Assembly (NCBI GenBank): GCA_963969285.1
Contig: OZ017738.1
Coordinates: 392,177,625 to 392,241,624 of the forward strand
DNA: 64,000 bases
Source of the DNA: Odontomyia ornata
Taxonomy: Eukaryota > Arthropoda > Insecta > Diptera > Stratiomyidae
Reading direction: 5' to 3'
The notes under the pieces are model-generated. The model was not told the DNA's origin. It was given only the letters and a program-made list of their open reading frames with translations, and made no database searches. The position numbers and the translations under genes were made by a program. Positions 35,109 to 47,915 of the stretch are shown here, in pieces. Every line of letters begins with the position of its first letter. Position 1 is the stretch's first letter.

Positions 35109-36800
35109 TCACCACTTCTGCAATCGCATCAATGGTAGACGTCCTGCTCTAAAGCCATACTGCCGAGGAAATCGGTCCCCAGCAGCACGAATCGCGTCAG
35201 TGAGTCTTGCCTTGATGAGTTTCTCTAGCACTTTCCCAGCCGTGTCTAGCATGTTTAACGGGCGGTATGCAGACGGCGATTCGGGAGTTCCCTTTCCCTT
35301 GCTGATCAGCACGAGCCTCGCCCCCTTCCACCGTGCCGGGAAAACCCCGTCCCGTAGGCAAGCGTTGAATGTGCTGAGCAACAAGTCAGGACAATGGTGA
35401 TAGACAAGCTGCAACATCTCTGCTGGAATACCATCTGGACCTGGAGCCTTCCTCGCTTTCAGCGAAAGGACTGCCTCCTCCAGTTTCGGCTGTGTGAAGA
35501 GTGAAAACTCGACTGCTGTTTTACCATGGACAGCGTCAACACGGACGGGTTGGATGGGGAAGAGCACTATCTCGTCCATCTTTTCCGTATCATATATACA
35601 AGGTTCCGTAGGGCACCAAGCTTCCGCATAACTAACTTGTAGCCAAGGCCCCACGGATCCTTGTTCACATTGTACACTAGATCTTCCCCAACAGCGTGCT
35701 TTGCTGTTGTTGATCAATTTGCGAAGGCATTTCCTGGCCGACTTATATGTTGCTACCCGGTTGCGTGCCTCGTCACGGTTGCGTGCCCGCTGAGCCTCAC
35801 GCCGAAGCTTGTCACACTCCCTTCGCTTTTCAGCGATTTCAGTTGACCACCAGTACACTGGGGGCTTGCCGTGCCGGGGTTTTCGACCGGGCGTGGAGCT
35901 TTGCACGCAGTCGTAATGATGCTCATAGTTGATTTCACCACGTCTTGAGCTGCAGCACCTGCTGTGAGCACCTCGACGAACCTCTCGACGTCCATTGTTC
36001 CGATGTTTCTTCCAATTGTAGAAAGCCGAGAGCACAGAGGTCACGAGACAACATCACAGATCTCAAGTAGAATGCACTGATGATCACTGGCTGAGTAGTC
36101 CTCTAATACTCTCCAATTGTGTATCCTCCGTACTAAGGACTCCGAGGCGAATGTAACGTCCGGTATGGTTCCTTCACAGCCAATATGGCGGAAAGTCGGC
36201 TTATTTCCGGTGTTTAGTGCGAGGTGCACCATCCTGGCCTAGGATTCGCCCCATTCGATTGCTTTAGCGTTGAAGTCGCCCACAAGGAGCACGTTCCCGT
36301 CTGCGTTCGAGACAGCGCCCTCCAAGGCATTAAGCTTGGCTTGGAAAGATGATATCGGTTCGTTCGGCGTTAGGTACACTAGGAGCTTCTCTAGTTCAAG
36401 GAGCCCAATCTTTACTGCTTTGGTGATTATTGGCGAGTCACATGCAGATTGTATTCTTTTTAGAACATCTCCCGCTTTTCGGAATAGTCTTTCTTCTTCA
36501 TGTCGCTGGGCGGCAATTGTACTTTGCGACCATCGTCCTTGGGGGAGGTTATCGGCTTCTGTTTCCGAATACAGTACTTCCGCCACATTTTCGACGTTGG
36601 CGATGAAATCACACAACGTCGCTTTATTTGCCTGGTCACTCGTTTCTTTTCCAGCCGTAATCCTCTCGTTTACTTCAGGATGGTTCTTTACTATTTCGGG
36701 ATTTACGACCCTTACTTCAATCGCTTTGGTAGCGATCCCAACAGTGACCATCAAAATTCTCGAAATCCTAAATATTTTCCTCCGCCGCTCGAATATCTGT
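35109..36800 (-). pseudogene. R1-clade-like LINE fragment (ORF1 piece, endonuclease, RT start)
   Basis: Minus-strand order: a gag-like ORF1 piece (36754-36400, RHEEERLFRKAGDVLKRIQS); a junction straight into the endonuclease (VLLVGDFNAKAIEWGE, 36310-36240; DVTFASESLVRRIHNWRVLE and DYSASDHQCILLEI, 36232-36060); a linker (PPVYWWSTEIAEKRRECDKL); and reverse transcriptase start (ARKAPGPDGIPAEMLQL, SPSAYRPLNMLDTAGKVLEK, QYGFRAGR) ending at 35109. ORF1 seems fused to the middle of the endonuclease by deletion. The catalytic RT half is absent. Confidence 0.82.
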
Positions 36801-39450
36801 CGCGTCCTGCAGGGTTTCCCGATTTATTTTTTTAGGACTCTCAAGCGTTCACATCATTTTTTTGCTGCGCCCGAACGCTGCAGGAATCTCAGTCTGGACC
36901 AAACTGTCTGTTAATCTCCGTTTTTCGTCCGTCTTTACTGTCATTGTATTAATCGTCGTTTTGGCATCGTTAGTACTGCTCCCGATGTACTGTCAACATC
37001 GTGGCTGTAGCCGCTGGTTGCGTCGTCGTTATTGTTATTTTTGCATTTTTTTGGGTTCTTTTGATCTTTTTTTTAGGGTTTTTGGTTGCTTGGATCCCCC
37101 TCGGAGCCGCTATCTCCGTTCGTGTGTGTTGGCACAAGCCCTTATGGGGACAAGTGTTCAGAGCCAGACCAGCGCTAATCGGGAGTCCGTCTCAACCGAA
37201 CCTACCCATCAACCCAATGGTGCGAATTTCAAACGTACTCCGAGGCCTGCCAAGGTTTTACCGGTACGAAGACGGTATGATAGTTGAATTGGAGCCATTC
37301 ACACACGAGTATCACCTCGGCGCTACTGTGCAAAGCAACTAGGTCCATACCATCATATCCGCCAGCCCAAAGCATTAATTCTAGTTCATTGTCCAAAGCG
37401 TAGTTCAGATCCAGTCAGGATCGCCACGCCACTGACAATAATCCGCCAGTCGTTATGACGTTGACGGTTCGGAACGCTTCCTTAAACCACTCACTGTCAC
37501 TGAACTGCGTTTGAGCAATTGGCAGCAATTTTTCGTGCTCTGTTTTGCGTTTGTCGGTTCGCAGTGGCAGAGTGGATCGTGTGAGGAGTTCCAAATTGAA
37601 TCTCAAACGGTAAATTTTGAAAGTGAATTTCAGAAATGCGAAAGAGGTTTTTTCGAACTGTGAAATTTATCACGACTTCATTTTTAAGGCTTGTCATCAG
37701 TCACTTACGGGGATACCATTACACGGAAAATCTCATCGGTCTGGAAACTATTCGGCGGGCAGTGCACGTGTTTGAATGCCGTTTCCCACGTAGCGGGAAA
37801 GAAGTGAGGTTTGGAGGGTCGATCGGCCTAACGCAATTCAGAATACGGACAAGAGAGTGGACACCAATGCAACAAAGGGAGACAAGAGATTGTCCGAAAG
37901 GAGTGCCATGTAAGTGTGTCCTTGGAATTTGCACCTAGCTAGAATGTTTGGTTATTTGCATCGTACGATGAAAATTAAATAGCGTACTTTCTTCAAAGTT
38001 CTATCAGAGCGGATCAATTTACGGCAGACGGAGATGGAAAATGGATCGCCCGAGTTAGAGACATAGATGCCTTGCCGAGAAAGGTGACACAGTGACGGAT
38101 AAAGTTATAGATGATATTTGGAGGTTATTAAGTAAGTGATATGATGAAATATCGGCAGTCGCCATCATTTTAGACAACATTCATCACCGACGACGAAATG
38201 TAAGCAGAAAAGTAAAAATTGACGGATATTTGACACAAATGAACAGGGAGGTAGATTTCATGAGTGTTCCAAACTTGGGGCTGAGCAGCTCAATTTATTC
38301 TATGGAGTGATACAAGGCAGCTTTAACAAAAAAAAAAAAAAAATATATTTACTAGGCGTAGATGAAACAAAAGTAACGTCTTCACTTAAGAAATGATATT
38401 TTCTTAACCTGCTCCTGACTCTCTGCATTTAATTTAATTTACCACAAGTGAGAAAATCACATTTAAATGGGACAGGACACTTTCAATACCATCGAAACAT
38501 AGTTTTCTGCTCTGAATCCATTAGCAAGTGAAATTCCTGAAGATATTCGAACGACCAAATCGACATATTTGCCAATATGGCATGAACTGAATCATCACGA
38601 GCAAAGTGAATTGATTAATAAAACTCTAATCAAAAATGAAAGCACCCATCGATACTTCAAAAGCTATTCTCCATCGATTTCTGCTGTCTTAACAAAATCA
38701 TCTGTGATTTCGGTCGAAGCACATGAACCTGAAAATGAAGGACATGCTGCGCGATTACTTGATTTTGAAAATCAAGTCTTCGTGACGAGGTTCACACGTT
38801 TGATGGTGAAAATTTGATATCCTACAGCCGACAAAATACGGGCCAAAAATTCATTAGAAAACATTTTTACGCAACAACACTCATAATTAATAATAAATAT
38901 AAAAATAGTAACAGAATTAATAACGATTTTACTATGAAATTAAAACAGAACTTATAAGAAGTGAATTAAGAGTTCAGTAAGCAAAAAGACATAGGCCAAT
39001 TTCTAAGGTTCTAGAAAAGTATAAAATTAATTCGAAAGTAAAACAAAACGTCGTGTACAGAGGAATGTAAATGATAGGAAAAATTTTTAATGGAATTTTT
39101 AGAGCCCTCATGCCAGTCAAAACAAAAGGTAACAGAAGATATTGAGATCAATAGTAGTTTCAGTTTTTTCTCTGTTTTCTTAATTACAATACTATTTGTA
39201 AGTGCGTTACAAGTAGGTACAGTTGATTAAAGAGACTTAAATTAGTAGAATGATTTTTAATAGTTGAAGTTGTTAGGTCTTTCGTAGACTTTAGTTGTAA
39301 TTGATACGTGAATTTACTACTCATGCCCAAGAATACAGGAAGTTAATTTCAGTATCGACATACCGCAATCGGAACTTGCAATACAATACTCAATATCTTC
39401 GAACACTACCTACTTGATCCTGTTATCAATAGTAAAGTACGAACACAAAC
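36800..39450. other. Intronic region without recognised genes
   Basis: Probably includes the 5' leader of the R1-like copy (GC-richer to about 37640). Short frames at 37636-37938 and 38569-38817 show no diagnostic motif. A run of A at 38330-38342 could be a LINE tail. Confidence 0.4.
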
Positions 39451-39624
39451 CCAGGCAACTTAGAAAAATTAACAAATAGTATCTAACGTAATTGTGTTTT
39501 TTTGTAAATGAGTATTCGAAACTATGGGGCCACTTTGATAGTCAAACAAGCAGAACTCAAAACAAGATATGAACGGATTGAAGTGAATCTCGAGAAACTT
39601 TGTATTTAGACATACCAACCAATC

Positions 39625-40917
39625 ATGGCGGGTGAAGTAGAACCGCCTGACAAAAGCAAAGGCAAACTTTATAAGTGTCATCCTAAACAAAATGTTGGAT
39701 TTGTTGTTTGTATAATTTGCGAAGAAGTGTATCATCTGAGTGACTTTAAAAGATACAAAAAAACTAAACCTCTGAGTGATATTTTTGTTATTTGCAACTC
39801 GCATCAAAGTCTAACCTCGAACAAAAATAACATTGTGCTCAATGACGAAGTGAAACTTTTAATAGCCGAAATAAAAGACAGTGAGGTGGTGAATGCTCAA
39901 ACTAATCTAAGCCAAGCAGATGGTGAGCAAGACACTAAAGTAGTTATGGCAGAAAATGCTTTTTTGGAACAATTAAATGATGAACTAAAACATAATAACC
40001 AACTCTTGGCTAATAAGATTGAATTGATGAAGCTCAATAAAACATTATATGCTGACATAATGAAGGAGTCTCGCATAAAACAAATTAAAGTGCCTGACAT
40101 AAAAGTTAAAGCTACATCCGAAAATGTAACAAATACCAACACTTTTAATAATGTTACCAAAATAATACAACACCAATTAAAGATACCGTTCAAAAGTGTG
40201 ATTGACACTAAAACAAATGGCACAATTGTCAAATGTGTAAATAGAGAAGATGTTTCTAAAACTAGTGATGTTCTAAAGACAAGCCTCGGTAATAAGTTTG
40301 AAGTGAGCATTCAGATAGCTAATAATCCACGAGTCAAAATTACAGGAATACCGAGTGAATATTATGAAAAATATTTGGAAAGTGACATCAATCACCGAAA
40401 CTTTGGCAGCTACGAAAGTAAATGCAAAGTGCTTCACTCTTATAACAGCATGAGCAATACTAAAGGAGCAATAATTGAAGTTTCAAAAGAAACCTACGAA
40501 TGCATCGTTATAAACAACTTTAGAGTTTATGTCGGATTTAATAGCTGCAGAGTCTTCGATTATATTAACATTTCGTTGTGCAATAAATGTGCCGGTTCCA
40601 ACCACAAAGCGAGCAAAACTGATAAGTGTATTTATTGTGCTGGAGAACATCAGTAACAACAATGCACCAGCAACTACACTAACAAACATCAATGTGCCAA
40701 TTGTGCTTACGTTTATCAAAAGTATGGAACAAAATGTAATACTGCTCATGCAGCATCAGACGTCCAGACTTGTGTCATTCTTAAAAAGAAAATAGAACGT
40801 TTAATTGCCGATACTGATTATGCTTTTAGACCAACATTACCAAATTATGTGCGGCCCTATATCCTATCATTAAAAATAGCCCGGACAAATAGCGAGTACA
40901 GGGAAAACAACAATTGA
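39625..40917 (+). pseudogene. CR1-type ORF1, one nonsense codon
   Basis: ATG at 39625 opens MAGEVEPPDKSKGKLYKCH. The N-terminus has a Cys/His pattern (FVVCIICEEVYHLSDF) like the PHD/esterase-less zinc finger of some CR1 ORF1s. A coiled-coil-like stretch follows (ENAFLEQLNDELKHNNQLLA), then zinc knuckles CNKCAGSNHKASKTDKCIYC. A TAA at 40654-40656 stops the frame, but the same frame continues with CANCAYVYQKYGTKCNTAHA and ASD to TGA at 40915-40917. The protein would bind element RNA. A single stop suggests recent inactivation or readthrough; it may also be a sequencing error. Confidence 0.82.
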
Positions 40918-41081
40918 ACAACAAACTTCTGACCTAAAATCAAATTAAAAAACTGGTTTGTAATATCGATTGTATTTTTGATATTAATGACAATCTTCAA
41001 AATGAGATTGTAAAGCAAGAAACAATTTGTCATAACATCGAACCTCTCAATAGATTTACTAGTAATAATAATGAACTAATA

Positions 41082-43225
41082 ATGTATGTTAATATCCGTG
41101 GTTTAAATACAAATTTTGAAAAACTACAAGTCTTAATTGAGAGTTTGGAGGATAAGCCTTGTATAATAGTGTGCTCTGAATCTAGAAAATTAGAACAACA
41201 TCAATTCTTTAATATCATAGGGTATAAAATTTGTTATAATGAAGGCGATATAAATATTGCTGATGGTGTGGTAATGTTTATCAAAGACTTTGTAAACGAA
41301 AATACAATAAATATTAGAATTGGTAGACTTAACGTACTGAACTCTTGCATTACCTTAGATAACAATACTATTTTAGAGATATCGGCAGTTTATAGATCGC
41401 ATGACCATTAATTATAACAAACTGCCTAGGATTGCACAAAATGTATGTTGGAATTCAATATTATCAATGCAAGATCCTAATTTAGCCGCTGAATCACTTG
41501 TAAAACTAATGTCTCAATTATAACCCTAGCAAAGAATAATTGTAAAAAGAAATCTACATATACTCCACGAAGTGCATGGATAACTAAAGGCCTATTAATT
41601 TCTTGTAAGACTAAAGAGACTGTACAGGATCTGGAAATGGATTCAAATGATATAGAAAATAAGGTTGTTTATAAACTATACGTGAAAATACTTGATAAAA
41701 TAATATAGTAAGCCAAAATCATACATGATGAAAAGATGGTTAAAAATAATATCAACAATTCCAAAAATGTGTTGCACATAATTAATGAGAAACTTGGCAA
41801 ACGTATTAACAAGAATAATACAATAAAATACATTTATGATGATAACAATATTAGAATCGATGATCCATGCCGAATTTCCAACTGTACTAATACGTTTTTT
41901 AGTACCATTGGCTCAAATCTCAGTAATAAAATTGATCAGCCACCTAATATAGAACTACGTTTACCTCCTGTTAATCGAAATACATTTTTTTTACTACCAA
42001 CTGATAACTATGAAGTTCTGAACATTATAAAAAATTTGAAAATTAAAAGTAGTGGTGTGGATGATATCAATACCAAATCTATTAAATCCCTCGCCAATTT
42101 TATTGTCGAACCACTCCTAAACATAATTAATTTATGTATTGAAACATCCATCTGGCCGTATGTATTAAAGCGAGCGGATGTAATACCGATTCACAAATCT
42201 AAAGAAAAACATAAAATGTCTAACTACAGACCTATCTCATTAATTTCCAACATAGCCAAACTTCTTGAAAAAATTATTTACCACAGATTGATGGAATTTG
42301 TTAACACTCATAATATAATATCTAAAAGACAATATGGATTTATGAAAAATTTAGGCACTAATGATGTTCTTAACTTCCTAACAAGGCTAATTTATGATAG
42401 ACTTGATAAAAGTAAACCGATATCGGCAATTTTTTTAGATTTAGCTAAGGCATTCGATACGGTTAATCATAAGCTTTTGCTAGATAAACTGTATAATTAT
42501 GGAATAAGGAGTAACGCTCATCAGCTTCAGTTCTTATTTACAAAACAGATTGCAACGTGTCAAAGTGAATAATGTTTTGAGTGACTATTGCTTAGTTCAT
42601 ACGGTTGTACCTCAGGGTACAGTTTTAGGACCGTTGCTATTCCTGCTTTACGTTAATGACATTAATCAGTATGCCTGATGATGTAATTATTTCATTTGCT
42701 GATGATACAGCTATTATAACCACCGGTAATACTTGGAAAGAAGTTGAAATGAAAATGAATAAATATCTCCTTGAAGTTAGTAAGTGGTTAGCGTTAAATA
42801 AGCTATCTTTAAATTTGGAAAAGACTGTATATATGACATTTGGGAATCATTGCCGTAGTGTTCCTGAACTTCTAAATATTACTATGAATGGAAAAAACAT
42901 ACAAAAAGTAGAATCATGTAAATATTTGGGTATCATTTTTGACTATAATATGAAATGGGATAAACACATTGAATATATGTATATTAAAACAACCAAGTAT
43001 TTAACTTTCGTTTTGTATAAACTCTCTAAAATAATGCAGACTGACACTCTTATGATGATTTATTACGCTTTATTTCATAGCATAGGAAATTATGGATTAA
43101 TTGCATGGGGTGGAGCATACTCTAACCGCTTACAACTTTTACAAAATCATCAGAACAAACTTTTAAAAATTATTCATAAAAATAAATTTAATGCCTTTGA
43201 ATTTAGAGCAACTTTTCTGCTTTGA
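41082..43225 (+). pseudogene. CR1-type ORF2, endonuclease and reverse transcriptase
   Basis: The endonuclease start (YVNIRGLNTNFEKLQ, IIVCSESRKLEQHQF) is readable at 41082-41411. Its rest is reduced to broken pieces to 41736, so a deletion has removed part of the catalytic core. Reverse transcriptase follows: KRADVIPIHKSKEKHKMSNY, RPISLISNIAKLLEKIIYHR, SAIFLDLAKAFDTVNHKLLL (41736-42572), VVPQGTVLGPLLFLLYVNDI in another frame, then ISFADDTAIITTG with the FADD catalytic box and CKYLGIIFDYNMKWDKHIEY (42656-43225). At least two frameshifts. Confidence 0.88.
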
Positions 43226-43725
43226 ACCATTAAAGTATCACTATAATGATCTCAAAGAAAAATTTTATGTACAAATAGCATTACTGGAAATAAAAGTATA
43301 CAGGTACCGAAGAGATTCAAAACAGTTAGTATTAAGAGTAGTTTCATAAAGGCCATAAATGTATATAATAAAATTCCTAACGAATTAAAAGTCATATCTA
43401 ACGAAATTTTAATGAAAAGAAAATTGAAAAAATGGATTGCATCAAATTTATATCAAAAACATTATAATATATTGTAATTTTTCTTTTTCATCAAGAAAAA
43501 AAAATTAACTTTATCCGTTATTCAAAATATTGGATGTGACACTTGCCATTTTCTTCTAGTATACTTTATATATTGAATTTATATTTTATTTTAACATAGT
43601 TTTAAGTCCAAACCAAACCCACAAACAGGTATATTAATTATCTCTGTGAGATTTACGTAAAATTCCTGTATTTTATGTAAATTTTCGGGTAAAACAAATA
43701 AATAATAAATAAATAAATAACCGGT

Positions 43726-44721
43726 TTCAACATCATCCAAAAGAATTACTCTCACTTGGCTACACCTTTGAGTAAAAAAAAAAAACAAATGAAATTCGTC
43801 AAATGAAGCTTTACGACAACTGCATTAATAAATTCATAGACTTAATAAACAAGAAGCTTGAATATTAAAGAAAAATTCAAATAGAGAACTTTTAATGCAA
43901 CGGAAACATTGCAACTAAGCTTAAACAAATGAAAGGTGAACCCTGTAAGAATGGAAACAATTAATTCATTTCGTCTTTAAAATTTTTTGAATACATTTCT
44001 TCTAGGGAAGATGAATCGAACTGTTTTAACTGAAACTTTTTCGTACGTTAATTACGTTCTTATTACTGAGAAGCGTGTTTTGCGAAAAAGCTTTAAGATT
44101 TAGGGAGCATGCATTTGCTAAGAAAACATTAGATTTAATGAATATTTATTATTAAATTATCACTGAGATATACTAAGAAGAGGTTAAACAAGACATTTTC
44201 CAGAGAATCTCCTGCATATTTTTGCCTTTGAATCGAAACATTCAAACTAACTTAATTCAAGTTTGAATCCCAAAGAATTAGAAACAATTAAAATGTCCCT
44301 TTTCATTTGAAATTAAAATTTTTACGTGTGTTGCTAAATACAGATTGAATTGAATAGAATTTAAATAAAAAAAATCTATTGTACAAATTTAGTTTATACA
44401 ACGTTGTTGCAAATTATACAAGAGAAAGGAAATTTAAAACTAAATTGGTTTTGAACGTTAGGATGTTTAAAAGTATTCACATATATACCTATATATAAAT
44501 ACAAAACATATTATTAAAACTATTAAGAAATAATACAAAAACGTAAAAGCCATCCTCACATCAATTATCCCGAAGAAAACGGCCATTATTCTAGTATTTT
44601 CAAGTAAAATAAAAGTAACTGTATTTGAATTAATATTACTATTCGTAGACTAAATCATACTTAGAATAAATCATAACGTAAAATAATATATTTTTTAAGA
44701 AATTGGGGAAAAAATATAATA
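43726..44721. other. Intronic AT-rich stretch
   Basis: No ORF or repeat recognised. Confidence 0.5.
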
Positions 44722-45337
44722 TGAATTGCTAAGATAACCACGACTTTCTTTTCCAGCAGACCCTTCTTTTTCCAGCAGGAATGGCAGCGAACGGTAAGTA
44801 TGCCATTACAAGGGTAGGGTTTTAGAAATCCACGGATGGCCGTTTTTGCGTCGCGTTCGGGACGCGGTACCAACGTTTGATTTGGGGATGTTTTCATTAG
44901 AGTAGATTATTTCGACGCTTGCGTTAGAGTAGAAGATTTTTCGGTACCGCGTCGGGAAAAAGTAAATGAAAATTCGGGAACGCGAAATTAAATCCAGTTT
45001 TTTGTTGTTATTTGACTTGGCTGAATGGAGGTTGAAGACGGAATAACGCAAGGATAGGTTTCTTTTCCGTATGTTGTATTTTAAGACGCGTTTGAAACGG
45101 GCACTTGATGGTGGCTGAAACAAAGTAATCGAGCGTAATCCATTTGAAAGACCTGCGACCGAAATCCTCTCCGAACTAGCTGGCCGACAAGCAGCCACCG
45201 CGAAATGGATTACGAGTGCACGGACTGGTTGACCGATTGGTACCATTCGTTGGCACGACTCAGACTTCACGTCTAGAACCGATGAGAGGTCGGTTCAGAT
45301 TCCGTTCGAGCGATATTCAAATTGAAGAATCATTACA
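44722..45337 (+). repeat. LTR-like dispersed repeat, copy C
   Basis: 616 bp from TGAATTGCT to CATTACA, the longest copy of the family at 13824 and 14574. It shares GGTAAGTATGCCATTAC, AAGGGTAGGGTTTTAG, CTGGCCGACAAGCAGCCACC and GAACCGATGAGAGGTCGGTT. It is followed at 45338 by unfamiliar sequence that could be the 5' internal region of the parent LTR element; no gag or pol was recognised there. Confidence 0.65.
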
Positions 45338-45980
45338 CATTCCCCCTGTGGGCTTTTGGAATCTACCAACATAATCTCAAATGATGTAAAGTTGGATGCA
45401 AGTATTAATTCATTCGATTACAAAACCGTCAAATCAAATCACATCAAATAATTGTGCGAACCGCCCCATAGTAGCCAATAGTAGCTTGTCAAAGAATTTT
45501 CTACGTTTATTGCATTCTAGTCTGGATGCATTATCTACGCCAATAATGCCAACCAAGTGGTAAGCTGAACGCGATGCATGAACTCCACCACTGGAAGTGA
45601 TGCAGCCACTTTGGGAACCACTGGTGGAACGCGCGTGGTGCAATCAAGGTCGAATCGACCGTGAATGAAAGAAGAACCGGAAAAATAATGGCGGTTACAA
45701 CGAAGACGAAGTGGAAGCTGGAGGAGGTGTTCAAGCCCTCTTTCAGCGCTTAGACAGCAAGTAAGATCTCTCGGAGTGAAATCGAACCAAGTAAACTTCA
45801 GCGGAAGAAAAAAAGAAGGACAAATCAAATGGAATTATATCAAAAAGGATACCAAGTAAGAATAAATTTTGGTAAAATTGTAAGTGATTGGATTGGATTG
45901 ACTTAGTGAATATCATGTTATTAAATTAATCTTTTATACAGAAAAGAAAATTGTGTCTTGAAAAGAAGTGCGATTGTGGA
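45338..45980. other. Spacer downstream of LTR-like copy C
   Basis: No recognised coding content. A GGAGGAGGTG/GAAGACGAAG-rich patch at 45690-45740 and a frame without diagnostic motifs were seen. It may be leader sequence of an LTR element. Confidence 0.35.
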
Positions 45981-45984
45981 AGTT

Positions 45985-47752
45985 TGGGAGAGAAGATTTG
46001 CATTTCATTGCTGATGAAACCAAGATTAAGGAAAGATGGACATCATATTTTAAGAACCTCCTCAATCCTCCGCACAGCTCCACAAAATCGGAGCCTATAG
46101 ATGTCTGCGGAGAACTACGGAAAATAACATATTTTAAGAACCTCCTCAATCCTCCGCACAGCTCCACAAAATCGGAGCCTATAGATGTCTGCGGAGAACT
46201 ACCATTGGCCCTACCAACTCTGGATGAAATTTGTTCCATCATCAAAGCCCTAAAGAATAATAAAGCGCCGGGCATCGATGAGATTCTAGTGTAGCTCTTC
46301 AAATATGGTGGTAGTAGTGTTCAAAAAGCTATTCACAAAGTCATCCAGTACATTTGGCAACAGGAACATATGCCGAAAGAGTGGAGCCAATCAATTATAT
46401 TCCCTATCCACAAAAAAGGTGAAAAGCTACAGTGCGAAAATTATAGAGGCATATCACTACTTTGTATGACGTACAAAATATTTACATAAATCTTAGAAAA
46501 TAAAATCGGATGATACGCCAACAGTATTATTGGGGAGTATCAAGGTGGTTTTAGAGCAGGTAGAACAACAATAGACCAATCGTTCACAGTCAAGCAGGTA
46601 CTTGGGAAATGCTGGGAGTTGAACATAGACGTACACCAAATTTTCGTTGACTTTAAGCAAGCATACGACAGTATTGATCGTAACGAACTGTACCAAATAA
46701 TGCCTTGCTTTGACATCCCAGCCAAATTAGTCCGTCTTACGAAAATGACAATGACGTTCATGACCTCCTAAGTTCGCATCAATAACCAACTCACTGATGC
46801 CGTTGACACAAATATCGGACTAAAGCAGAGAGATGGGCTGGCCCCATTACTATTCAATTTAGCTCTGGAGTACGTCATAAGGAAGGTACTTGTTGCTACA
46901 CGAGGTGCATTACTATACAAATCGAGCCAAGTAATAGCCTATGCGGGTGATATCAACATTTTGTGATGGTCGTTAACAACTGCTAAGGAACTCTTGCTGA
47001 AACTCGACAGCGAAGCAAAACTAGTAGGGCTACAAATCAATGAGAATAAAACAAAGCTCATGACGAATTCGAGGAAAAATACCTCAAATACACAAAATAT
47101 CACACTTGGCGAATACAGAAAACGTTACCGAATTTGTGTATTTAGGCGCCTAAATAACGAGAACCGGTAATAAAAGAGACGAAATACCCCGAAGAATACA
47201 GCTTGCAAATAAAATATTTTATTCAGTTTTGACGATCTTGAAGACCAGCTGCATACACAGGAAAACAAAGCTCCAAAAGTACAAATCTGTGATAAGACCT
47301 GTGTTATGTTATGGGTGAGAAACATGGACCCTAACTCAAGAAATCGCAAATATATTGAACGCCTTTAAGCGACGGGTCCTGAGGCGAATAATCGGAGCGA
47401 ATCTAGACGGGGACCAATGGTGAATTCGGTATTACCATGAGCTGTATGAAATTTTTGACGAACCGGAAGTCTTAACGATTGTAATACTGCGGAAGCTGCG
47501 ATGGGCTGAGCACATGGATCGTATGGACGAACAACGGATACCCAAAAAGGTATTCGTTGGGAGAACTGAAGGCCGGAGACCAGTGGGGAAACCGAGGAAA
47601 CGCTGGGCTGACTCAGTCAACGAAGACAGATCAACGCTGATTGGATTTCAAAATTGAAGGACGCGGTCAATGGACCGAGACAGTTGGAGGCGCTATTTGC
47701 AGGAAGAGAAGGCCCGAGAGGGGCTGTAGTTCTAAGAAGAAGAAGAAGAAGA
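45985..47752 (+). pseudogene. RTE-type LINE ORF2, 5'-truncated copy
   Basis: In-frame blocks: LHFIADETKIKERWTSYFKN, LALPTLDEICSIIKALKNN, KAPGIDEIL (46000-46294), then VHQIFVDFKQAYDSIDRNEL, IGLKQRDGLAPLLFNLALEY (46600-46880) and the catalytic motif degraded to AYAGD (46938-46955; YADD expected). The 3' part reads VLTIVILRKLRWAEHMDRMD and ends in a (GAA)n tail (47733-47751), as RTE elements end in short microsatellites rather than poly(A). An 84-bp segment is tandemly duplicated. The other copy is at 55764-60210 (-). Confidence 0.88.
46044..46211. repeat. 84-bp in-frame tandem duplication inside the RTE copy
   Basis: 46044-46127 and 46128-46211 are near-identical units (YFKNLLNPPHSSTKSEPI, DVCGEL each time). 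84 bp is 28 codons, so the frame is preserved. The sister copy at 58700-58900 has a single unit. Confidence 0.93.
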
Positions 47753-47754
47753 TT

Positions 47755-47915
47755 TGAATCGGAAGACCTGCGACAGAAATTCCGCTCCGAATTCGCTAGC
47801 CTGCCAGGAGACACCTCGGAGTAGACAAACGGTGTCCGGAATAGTTGACCTATTGGGTACACTCCGTTGACATATCCCAAGACCTCACGTCTGAAACGAA
47901 AGAGAGGTCGGTATA
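47755..47915 (+). repeat. LTR-like dispersed repeat, 3' part (copy D)
   Basis: Shares GACCTGCGAC, GAAATTCCGCTCCGAA, CTCACGTCTG and GAGAGGTCGGT with the right half of copies A-C, same orientation as copy C. It begins directly after the RTE (GAA)n tail, so the RTE insertion or a deletion removed its left half. Confidence 0.6.

Larger units (their letters stand above)
39450..43725 (+). mobile_element. CR1-clade LINE, nearly full length
   Basis: A two-ORF non-LTR element in the giant intron, antisense to spatacsin. ORF1 (39625-40917) carries a zinc-finger-like N-terminus and C-terminal zinc knuckles. ORF2 spans endonuclease (from 41082) to reverse transcriptase (to 43225). The 3' end has an (AAATAAAT)-type tail at about 43690-43721 rather than poly(A), as in CR1-group elements. 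The left boundary is approximate. It is AT-rich and less decayed than its neighbours. Confidence 0.85.

Noticed and set aside
34459..35400. A 313-codon plus-strand ORF as one gene
   Set aside because: Only its first two thirds are LINE ORF1. From about 35105 the frame is antisense to an R1-like reverse transcriptase, so the fusion is an accident of neighbouring elements.
36270..36914. 214-codon plus-strand ORF
   Set aside because: It is antisense to the R1-like ORF1/endonuclease, which has recognisable motifs on the minus strand.
44806..45270. 154-codon minus-strand ORF
   Set aside because: It lies within LTR-like repeat copy C; the same region in copies A and B is not open, so it is not a conserved protein.
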